A stretch of DNA of 64,000 bases, taken from positions 461,075-525,074 of the forward strand of contig JARXPF010000001.1 in the NCBI GenBank assembly GCA_029887765.1. Reading direction: 5' to 3'. The notes beneath the pieces were generated by a model, which had not been told where the DNA came from, did no database searches, and saw nothing but the letters and a program-made list of their open reading frames with translations. The first letter of the stretch is position 1. Every line of letters starts with the position of its first letter. Source of the DNA: Candidatus Methanomethylicota archaeon (GTDB lineage: Archaea; Thermoproteota; Methanomethylicia; Methanomethylicales; Methanomethylicaceae). Both the position numbers and the translations under genes were made by a program. Shown piece after piece: positions 54,551 through 62,573 of this stretch.

Positions 54551-54853
54551 ATGATAAATATGAATGAAGAAAATATAACAATATTCCATTTATTAGCTCA
54601 ATATATTCCAAGTAAGTATAGAATAAAGTTCTTAAAGGAACTTTTAGAAGTTCATGGCTCAATTTATAAAGTTTCAAAAATAACAAAAATTTCAAGACCT
54701 ACATTATATAAGTATTTATATTCAGAATGTTGTCCAAATGATTTAATAATGGCTAAAATTTTAAAAGAATTGGTTGAAACTAAAAGAACATGGACAAAGG
54801 AAGAATTAAGAAAATTATTGAAGGATTTCAATGAATTAATTAATAAATTATAG
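54551..54853 (+). CDS. Small HTH protein
   Basis: A 100-residue DNA-binding protein. The HTH is KVSKITKISRPTLYKYLYSECCP (about 37-60), similar to Fis- or XRE-type helices in plasmid and phage regulators. It lies directly downstream of the palindrome region and 12 nt before the MFS gene, so it might bind those sites and control the transporter. ATG 54551 has AAGGAATT before it. Family not identified. Confidence 0.7.
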   Translation: MINMNEENITIFHLLAQYIPSKYRIKFLKELLEVHGSIYKVSKITKISRPTLYKYLYSECCPNDLIMAKILKELVETKRTWTKEELRKLLKDFNELINKL

Positions 54854-54865
54854 TGGTGAAAGTAA

Positions 54866-56099
54866 TTGAGAATATTAAGAGAAATTTATGAACTTAATAA
54901 AGAATCAAAATATTTAATCTTTGCAAATTTTTTTCCATCTTTTACTTATGGAATTTTCTTCATTGATGCAGCATATTTTTTGACTAATATTCGTGGTTTT
55001 TCAGATACATTCATGGGTTTCTTATATACTTTAATGGGCATCTTTATAGTAATATTTAGTATTCCTGCAGGAATGATTTCTGATAGGTATGGTAAAAGAA
55101 AAGTATTATTAATTGGTAATGCAATTTTAAGTTTATCTATTTTTATATTTGCTTTAACAAGTAGTATAATAATATTAATTTTTTCTTCAATATTTTTAGG
55201 AATTGCTGAAAGTATGATTATTTCTTCTAGTGGTGCTCTTTTAGCAGAAAAAACAAATAATGGAAAAAAGAGCATTAGCCTTTTCCTTTAATGGATTCGT
55301 AAGTGGAATTTCTTTTGGACTTGGAGGTTTTATAATTCCATTACATTTATTATTTGAAAATATTGGTATAAATGAAATTCTAGCTCATGAACTTTTATAC
55401 ATGATTTCATCATTACTTATACTCTTTTCATTAATTTTAATATTAAAAGTACCTGAATCTAATATATTTAAAAAAGAAAAAGGGTTGAGAAATTTATTAC
55501 CAAAAAAATCAAAGAAAATAATTATTAAATATACTATAACAAACTCAATTTTAGCATTTGGAGCAGGAATTTTTGTTCCATTAATGACAAGATGGTTTTA
55601 TTTAATGTATGGCATTAAAGATACCATAAGTGGGCCAGTTTTAGGATTTACTAATTTATTAATTGGTCTTTCTAATTTATTAGCCCCTTTTTTATTATGG
55701 AAATTTGGTTTAATAAATTCAATAATATTTCCTCAAATTTTTTCCACCCTATTCCTCTATATTCTTCCATATAGTCCTACTTTTCTTATAGCTAGTATAG
55801 TTTATTTTATAAGAAGTTTTTTAATGAATATGACAACACCATTACAACAAGCAATGATATTGAGCTTAGTTAATGAAGAAGAAAGAGGAGTGACCTCTGG
55901 GATAAATTCTTTAGTATGGTATTTACCAAATTCTATAAGTATTGGTATTGGTGCTTGGCTTTTAGAAATTGGAAATCTTTCAAGTCCATTTTTAATTGCT
56001 ACAATTTTATACATAATTTCAATATTATTATTTTGGCTATTCTTTAAAGATATTAAAATACATAAAGGAATCATAAGTATTGAAAGAATGATTTCATAA
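54866..56099 (+). pseudogene. MFS transporter interrupted at an A-run
   Basis: Two frames form one major-facilitator permease of about 410 residues. The N-terminal part (start 54866) has FSIPAGMISDRYGKRKVLLIGN, the motif A loop, and four or five helices. The C-terminal part holds the other helices (WFYLMYGIKDTISG, ...IRSFLMNMTTPLQQAMILS and NEEERGVTSGI). At 55260-55270 the run GGAAAAAAGAGC has six A; five A would join TNNGKRALAFSFNGF. It could be a real mutation, a homopolymer sequencing error or transcriptional slippage. Substrate unknown. Confidence 0.78.
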
Positions 56100-56178
56100 A
56101 TGATAATGATAGTAAATACACTTTAAAATGTATAGTGAAAATGTAAAACATGCCAGAAATCAGAATTTAAATATATGG

Positions 56179-56268
56179 TAGCGGGGGGTGGATTTGAACC
56201 ACCGATCTCGGGGTTTCCCAGCTAGGGCATATGAGCCCCGCGGGATAACCTGACTACCCCACCCCGCT
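56179..56268 (-). tRNA. Initiator tRNA-Met(CAU) with a 15-nt intron
   Basis: Acceptor AGCGGGG/CCCCGCT with A73 and an encoded CCA (56176-56178). The A1-U72 pair and GGG/CCC pairs at the base of the anticodon stem are initiator features. The intron 56215-56229 sits after A37; removal gives GGGGC-TCATAA-CCCCG with anticodon CAU. T-arm is GGTGG-TTCAAAT-CCACC. It is the only tRNA gene in the window with encoded CCA. Confidence 0.93.
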
Positions 56269-56339
56269 TTTCATTATTTCAAATTAAATGCGAAGCTTAT
56301 AAATTTTAAGTTACTAAATTTTATTAGGAGGTCTTAATT

Positions 56340-56594
56340 TTGATAGTTCTTTTATCTGGTTGTGGAAAATTTTCTATAGATGATGAATCTATAGATTTTA
56401 TTATAGAAGAGGGAAGTCGTTTATTTTCTTTACTTAGTGAAAATAAATTTGAAGAATTTTCTTTAGCTTTAAAAAATTTACATGAATTTATTAAAAAAAT
56501 TGGCAAGCCAGTTAGTATTTTAAAAAATGCAGATATAGTAATTCCTCCAATAGATATTAATCCTGAAGATTTTAAGAATATTTTAGGTCTTTGA
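56340..56594 (+). CDS. 84-aa protein of unknown function
   Basis: A small soluble acidic protein: it starts IVLLSGCGKFSIDDESI and ends PPIDINPEDFKNILGL, with helices between (FIIEEGSRLFSLLSENKFEEFSLALKNLHEFIKK). TTG at 56340 is the start; a strong AGGAGG lies about 8 nt upstream and TATA-like DNA before that. It converges on TiaS with a 12-nt overlap. No domain recognised. Confidence 0.65.
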   Translation: MIVLLSGCGKFSIDDESIDFIIEEGSRLFSLLSENKFEEFSLALKNLHEFIKKIGKPVSILKNADIVIPPIDINPEDFKNILGL

Positions 56595-57899
56595 AATAAT
56601 TCCATAAAAATTATTTACTTCACCATTCCATTTACTTTTTTCAAGTCCATATCTTTGAAGAGGTTTTGTTAAATGTCTCATAGATCTAGATGGAGGTAAA
56701 TAAATTCCTTCTTTAATTTCTCTATTAATTTTTATAGTAATTTTTTCCTTTGTTTTTATACCACATTTTTTACATTGATATCCTTTATTTTTTCCTTCAG
56801 ACTTCATTGATTTTTTACAATTTGGACAAATAGGATTTACATTAATTTCTTTAATTAATTCTAAAATTTCTAATTTTTCTAAATTTATTGTTATTTTACC
56901 ATTCTCTAATAATCTAACCCCTCCTCCAATTCTTACTTTATCTCCTAACATTAATTTCATAACAATCATTCTAAGTTTTCCAGAAGGTTCATAAGTAGCA
57001 ACATCAACTTCTCCAGTTTCATCTTTTATTGAAAAAATTACATGGCCACCAGGTATAATAATTGGTTCTTTTGAAATTCTTCCTTCTATAATTACTGAAT
57101 AGTATGGTTTTAATTCATTTATTTTATAAATTTTTTTTAAATGAGCATCTGTTCCTTGATTTGTTCTAAATATTACCCATCTTTCTCCATTTTCAAATTT
57201 TATATAATTAAGAGCTTTTTTTACTATATAAGGACTTTCTCCTCTTACTCCAAATAAAACTGGATCAGTTCCATGAGGAGTAATTAATAACCTTCTCTCT
57301 TCATAATCTATATTATTAAAAGTCTGTGGCCAAGTTTCTTTATCAAATTTTACTACACTTTCATAATCCACAATTCTTTTTTCATTCCACAATTCTCTTT
57401 TTCTATAGACTATTAATTCAAATGTATAATCTCTATCAAGAATATTTCCTATGGAAGCAATAGCACCTATTATTCCTCTTCCATTATTTATTACTCTATA
57501 TTTAATACCAATTTTTCTAACTAAAAATAAAGCTTCATCTAAAGTTAATACTTCATATAGTGCTCTTTCTCCAAAATCTTTTACTTCTTTTGGAACATCT
57601 CCTTTTAATAAAGCAATTCCTGGTTGATTTTTTTCATCTTTTTTATCTCTAAATTCTTCAACATAATTTAACGCTATATCTAATAATTCTTCTTCATCTT
57701 TATTTGAATAAAATCTAAGACAAATAGCACCATTTCCTCTAGATTTCCATGGAATATTTGGATTAAGTCTTATTAAATTTGGATAATCTATGAATTTTGA
57801 ATATTTTATAATTTCTTCTATTAATAATGCTGCTACATAAGTTGTACAACCAAATTTTAATGAATCTGTATCATCTATACCTAAATGATAAATAGGCAA
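56583..57899 (-). CDS. tiaS: tRNA(Ile2) agmatinylcytidine synthetase
   Basis: A 438-residue TiaS that attaches agmatine to C34 of tRNA-Ile(CAU) so that it reads AUA. Conserved blocks: GIDDTDSLKFGCTTY (N-terminal kinase-like domain), IPWKSRGNGAICLR, FRTNQGTDAHL, an OB-fold (GGHVIFSIKDETGEVDVATYEPSGKLR) and a C-terminal zinc ribbon (CPNCKKSMKSEGKNKGYQCKKCG). AUA is the favoured isoleucine codon here, making the enzyme essential. Confidence 0.95.
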   Translation of the reverse strand: MPIYHLGIDDTDSLKFGCTTYVAALLIEEIIKYSKFIDYPNLIRLNPNIPWKSRGNGAICLRFYSNKDEEELLDIALNYVEEFRDKKDEKNQPGIALLKGDVPKEVKDFGERALYEVLTLDEALFLVRKIGIKYRVINNGRGIIGAIASIGNILDRDYTFELIVYRKRELWNEKRIVDYESVVKFDKETWPQTFNNIDYEERRLLITPHGTDPVLFGVRGESPYIVKKALNYIKFENGERWVIFRTNQGTDAHLKKIYKINELKPYYSVIIEGRISKEPIIIPGGHVIFSIKDETGEVDVATYEPSGKLRMIVMKLMLGDKVRIGGGVRLLENGKITINLEKLEILELIKEINVNPICPNCKKSMKSEGKNKGYQCKKCGIKTKEKITIKINREIKEGIYLPPSRSMRHLTKPLQRYGLEKSKWNGEVNNFYGIISKT

Positions 57900-57949
57900 T
57901 TTCTTTCCCCAATATATTTATATTAAGATTTTCTATAACTTTCACACCT

Positions 57950-58462
57950 ATGAATCTTTATGTATATCATACAAAAGAATGTGATCCAAAAAAATGTACT
58001 GGATTAAAATTAAAAAAATTAAATCTTGCAAAATTAGTTTATAATATTAATCAAATTCCAAAAGGAGTAATTATATTATATCCATTTTGTAAAGATTTCA
58101 TTTTTAAAAATGATAAATTTTTTATAGAAAATTTTGGTTTAGCAGTAATAGATTGCTCATGGAATAAAATTTTACCAAGAAAAATAAGATCGCCAGTAAG
58201 AAAACTTCCTTTTTTATTAGCAGCAAATCCCATAAATTATTCCATACCATATAAATTAAGTAGTTTAGAAGCATTTGCTGCTGCATTATATATTACTGGA
58301 TTTTATGAAGAATCTTTACTTTTACTTTCTAAAGTAAAATGGGGGGAGACTTTCATTTCTTTAAATAAAGAATTACTTCAAAAATATTCTTTAGCAAAAA
58401 CTTATGAAGAAATTTTAATAATTGATGAAGAATATAGAAAATTATATGGAATAAGTATTTGA
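57950..58462 (+). CDS. tsr3: 16S rRNA aminocarboxypropyltransferase Tsr3
   Basis: A 170-residue Tsr3 (DUF367) that adds the acp group from SAM to the hypermodified base in the P-site region of small-subunit rRNA. Motifs: DPKKCTGLKLKKL (RLI-like N-terminus), VIDCSWNKI, RKLPFLLAANPINYSIPYKLSSLEAFAAALYI. Divergent from TiaS across 50 bp. Confidence 0.93.
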   Translation: MNLYVYHTKECDPKKCTGLKLKKLNLAKLVYNINQIPKGVIILYPFCKDFIFKNDKFFIENFGLAVIDCSWNKILPRKIRSPVRKLPFLLAANPINYSIPYKLSSLEAFAAALYITGFYEESLLLLSKVKWGETFISLNKELLQKYSLAKTYEEILIIDEEYRKLYGISI

Positions 58463-58477
58463 AACGCGGCGTTTCAA
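58459..58477. promoter_or_regulatory. GC-centred palindrome at the tsr3 stop
   Basis: Arms TTGAAACGC (58459-58467) and GCGTTTCAA (58469-58477) around a single G. The tsr3 stop TGA lies inside the left arm. T-rich DNA follows, so it could be a terminator hairpin; its symmetry also suits an operator for the exported-protein gene 50 nt on. Confidence 0.5.
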
Positions 58478-58526
58478 GAGATTCCTTATTTTTAATTTTT
58501 ATTAAAATTATTATTGAGGTGGAAAA

Positions 58527-59633
58527 ATGAAAAAAATCTTTAGTATAATACTCATACCATTGATAATAATTTCAATTATTCCAGTATACTCTTTACCTTT
58601 TAATCAACTACAACAACAAGAACAAATTAATGCAAGAAATATGTTGACAATAGCAAATATGGCAAGAGAGAGAGTTGAATTAATGTTAAGAAATATTATG
58701 ACTAATACAACATTAATGAATCTTAATAAAACAGTGATTGATAATTGTAATATAACATTAGAACAAGCAAAGAAATTAATTGAAGAAGCTAATATTGCAT
58801 TAAATAATGGTAATTATAATGAAACAATGAATAAATTAATTGAAGCAATGAAACTTTTACGTAATTGTTTTATAAAATTATGTGAATTATCATATGAAGA
58901 AACTCCAAAAGCTTTAGGATTGATAGAAGCTATTAATAATACAGCAATAAGAATTGAAAAACTCAATGAGACTTTACAAACACTTTCAGAAAAAATAATT
59001 AATGTAAGTAATTTAATTGAAAAAGCTAAATCTATATTAAATGAAGCTATGCTTCTATATTCTCAAGGCAATGTAAGTGCTGCAGCAAATAAATTAGGAG
59101 AAGTTAATTCAATAATGGCTCAAATAAATGTAATGCTTAAAAATAAAGCTCAAGAAAGATTAATGATAAGACTTAATGAATTTGCTAAAAAAATTACCCC
59201 TCCTATTAATAATACTAAGGAATTTCAAAATATGATGAGAAATATAGAAGAAAAAAATATAAGAGATGCTATTAATGCACTAAAATCTCTTAATATTTCA
59301 CAACAATTACCAATAATTAATAAATATTTAGAACTATACATTAATGCATCAAGAAATAGTTTAGAAATAACAATTTCAAATATTGGTAATTCAACTTTAC
59401 AATTTCCAAATTCAGCTTATGGAATTACTATAGAGAGAAAAGTAGGTAATCTCTGGATGCTTTATTACTCTCCAATATCTGCTCAAGTAATTACATCTTT
59501 AGAACCAGGTAAAAGTGTGAATTTAAAAATCTCTCTTCATTTAGTACCAGGAACTTATAGAGTAGTTACTAAAGCTTGGACAGAAGGAATGAAGGAACAA
59601 TTATTTACATATAAAGAATTTACAATTAAATAA
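58527..59633 (+). CDS. Exported coiled-coil protein
   Basis: A 368-residue protein with a signal peptide (KKIFSIILIPLIIISIIPVYS) and a long helical region (about 30-260) of coiled-coil/TPR-like repeats rich in N-x-S/T sequons, for instance EANIALNNGNYNETMNKLIE. The C-terminal 100 residues form a beta domain (NSLEITISNIGNSTLQF, PGKSVNLKISLHLVPGTYRV) like an Ig-fold. It has no C-terminal anchor. Function unknown; it is convergent with the membrane HTH gene, overlapping 8 nt. Confidence 0.75.
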   Translation: MKKIFSIILIPLIIISIIPVYSLPFNQLQQQEQINARNMLTIANMARERVELMLRNIMTNTTLMNLNKTVIDNCNITLEQAKKLIEEANIALNNGNYNETMNKLIEAMKLLRNCFIKLCELSYEETPKALGLIEAINNTAIRIEKLNETLQTLSEKIINVSNLIEKAKSILNEAMLLYSQGNVSAAANKLGEVNSIMAQINVMLKNKAQERLMIRLNEFAKKITPPINNTKEFQNMMRNIEEKNIRDAINALKSLNISQQLPIINKYLELYINASRNSLEITISNIGNSTLQFPNSAYGITIERKVGNLWMLYYSPISAQVITSLEPGKSVNLKISLHLVPGTYRVVTKAWTEGMKEQLFTYKEFTIK

Positions 59634-60423
59634 GTTCTACTAAATTTTGAAGTCCTACTTTTTTAATTTTTACAATTCCTTTTTTCTCTAATCTTTTTAA
59701 CATTCTCCATAATGTAGTTCTTGGAATATCAGGAAATGCAGTTCTAATTTCTGCTTCTAAAGCTTTACCTCCATTCTTTTTTATAAAATTTAAGACTCTT
59801 TCTTCATAATCACTTACTTTTTCCTTTCCTTTTTTCTTTTTAATTAATATGAAAATAGAAATAATAATTATTATAATTGGAATAATCCAAAATAATTGAA
59901 TAGTTTCTGTTTCTTTAATAGTTTCAAAAGTAATGGGAATTGTATAATCAACTTCATAATATCCAGGATTAAAAACCATTATTACTTTATTATTTTCTAT
60001 TGAAATTTGTTTTGGAATTGCATTAATTCCAATTATTGTTGCATTATCAGGAAAAATTACTCTTATTTCATATGGAGAATCTATTTTAAAAGTCCAAAGA
60101 TTTCTTAATTTAAATGTTAAATCTTGAGTATAATACTCAAGAATGATATTTTTAGATCCTAATGAATAAATTTCAATTTCATTATCTTCAATTTCATAAT
60201 CTAACAATTCTTTATTTTCATTATATATTATTACATTACTTATATTCATACCAATCAATGGTATTCTTATATATGGTAGATTTTCATCAACTTCTATAGA
60301 AATTTTTACATGAACAATTCCGTCTTTATATATAATCAAATCTACTAATTGTGAATTTGAATAAGGAATAAGAATTGATATTAAAGTTAGAATAATGAAA
60401 ATCTTTACTATATTTTTTATCAT
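59626..60423 (-). CDS. Membrane-anchored winged-helix protein
   Basis: A 265-residue protein with a signal peptide, an extracellular beta domain (about 25-175), one transmembrane helix (FWIIPIIIIIISIFILI, about 181-197), a basic linker (KKKKGKEK) and a cytoplasmic winged helix (YEERVLNFIKKNGGKALEAE, FPDIPRTTLWRMLKRLEKKGIV). The topology resembles archaeal membrane-bound regulators that sense an outside cue and bind DNA directly. Targets unknown. Confidence 0.82.
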   Translation of the reverse strand: MIKNIVKIFIILTLISILIPYSNSQLVDLIIYKDGIVHVKISIEVDENLPYIRIPLIGMNISNVIIYNENKELLDYEIEDNEIEIYSLGSKNIILEYYTQDLTFKLRNLWTFKIDSPYEIRVIFPDNATIIGINAIPKQISIENNKVIMVFNPGYYEVDYTIPITFETIKETETIQLFWIIPIIIIIISIFILIKKKKGKEKVSDYEERVLNFIKKNGGKALEAEIRTAFPDIPRTTLWRMLKRLEKKGIVKIKKVGLQNLVELI

Positions 60424-60459
60424 AAATTAGATTTTATTAAAAAAAATTTTATTTTTTAT

Positions 60460-60766
60460 GGGGGCGTGTTGGCCGTAACCCACCTTCTGTTTTAGGCAGC
60501 ATTCGACTATTCGGGCTACCCGGGCCTCCCGTAGGACTCATAGGCCCCTATTTGCCCTTTCTCCCCGCGGATTGGCCGTTTCAACGTAACCGAAGGCATA
60601 CTCAATAGGTTGCCCCTACATCATAGACATTTGCCTTCGGACGTCTCGTTTCTGTGCCAAGAGCAGGGGTCTCCCCCTACGCCTCACGGCGTCGCGGTCC
60701 TACGAGGAGGGTGGAGTTTCCTCAGGCTCTTCTAAGAGCCCGTGAGCTGCCCACCAACTCGCCCCC
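60460..60766 (-). ncRNA. rnpB: RNase P RNA
   Basis: About 307 nt on the minus strand. The P1 stem GGGGGCG/CGCCCCC closes the molecule. Conserved cores are GAGGAAACUCCACCC near the 5' side, ACAGAAACG in the middle and ACAGAAGGUGGGUUACGGCC near the 3' end, corresponding to CR-I, CR-IV and CR-V. It lies about 30 nt downstream of the 23S gene on the same strand. GC content is far above the flanking DNA. It processes the 5' ends of tRNA precursors. Confidence 0.95.
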
Positions 60767-60796
60767 AATAAAAATTTAGAAAACTAATTAATAAAG

Positions 60797-61820
<1,024 letters not shown>

Positions 61821-62573
61821 CAACCCATATTGGGTTGGACCATATCTTCTCCCTCGGGCGCATCTTCAAAATTGCCCTACGGAGCTTGGCGTATGGTCTC
61901 TGAGGCGCCCATCCGCCTTTCAATACTTAATAATATTTCATTAAGTTCATGTTTTCTATTTGGAGAAGCTTCATATGCTTTTTTAAGAAGTTTTATGAAA
62001 CCGTTCAAGGCCTTATGTTCGCCCTTTTCCAATCCTTTAACTATTTCAGCAAATAGTTGAAATTCTTGCCACTTTATAATTGGTTTATTCTTTTTGAAGA
62101 AAGGAATTATTTTTTCTACTAAGTTTCTTCTAGAATCTACAATGTATTGAAGTGTTGTTTCTTCTTGACCTGGTTTTGGAATTATTCTACCACAATTAAA
62201 GATTCTTTTTAAAATTTCAAGTACAATTCTATTTTCTTTACTTTGTGTTACATGAAATACAGGATCAATAACCCAACCAAATTTCGTATTTTCCTGTTTT
62301 TTTATAGATATTGAGAAACAGCCCTCGCTGTCTACTAATCCAACTATGTAATAGTGAAGGTATTTTTTCCTACTTGGAAGTCTTCTTGGATCTATTAAGT
62401 CCTTAAATTCATTAAGCATACTGTTCCCCTTGTTAAGTTATACTTTATTCCTTAAAAAGGAGGCGGATGGTTCCCTGCGGGTCAGGATCATAATTCGAAT
62501 CACTTTTCCCTACTCGGGGGATTCGAATTCTCCTTTCCCCGCATATAGCCAAGTTTAACGACTCCCTTTTTCG
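61821..62573 (-). mobile_element. Group I intron in 23S rRNA (site L1923) with homing endonuclease
   Basis: 753-nt insertion. Exon ...GACTCT pairs with intron GGAGTC, giving P1 with the required U-G at the 5' site. P3 CTTGGC (62553-62548)/GCCAAG (61890-61885); P4 TGCGGG (62543-62538)/CCCGCA (62481-62476); P6 CCATCCGCCT (62470-62461)/AGGCGGATGG (61918-61909), with the ORF in its loop; P7 GACCAT (61898-61893)/ATGGTC (61843-61838); J8/7 AAGATAT; P9 CAACCC/GGGTTG, ending in G at 61821. Joining exons restores CTGACTCT|CTTAAGG. The site aligns after E. coli U1923, the place of the chloroplast intron encoding I-CeuI. Confidence 0.92.
61877..62419 (-). CDS. LAGLIDADG homing endonuclease, intron-encoded
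   Basis: A 180-residue endonuclease with one LAGLIDADG motif (HYYIVGLVDSEGCFSISI, about 27-44), so it should act as a homodimer like I-CreI. It would cut intronless 23S genes at the insertion site and promote intron homing. The ORF sits in the P6 loop, but its last 15 or so codons run through P7, P3 and P8 strands (stop at 61877). ATG at 62419 follows AGGGGAAC. No second motif or zinc domain. Confidence 0.93.
   Translation of the reverse strand: MLNEFKDLIDPRRLPSRKKYLHYYIVGLVDSEGCFSISIKKQENTKFGWVIDPVFHVTQSKENRIVLEILKRIFNCGRIIPKPGQEETTLQYIVDSRRNLVEKIIPFFKKNKPIIKWQEFQLFAEIVKGLEKGEHKALNGFIKLLKKAYEASPNRKHELNEILLSIERRMGASETIRQAP

Noticed and set aside
61821..62573. Archaeal bulge-helix-bulge rRNA intron
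   Set aside because: Boundaries give a group I P1 with U-G and a terminal G, and P3, P4, P6, P7, P8 and P9 all pair. I see no comparable bulge-helix-bulge at the junctions.
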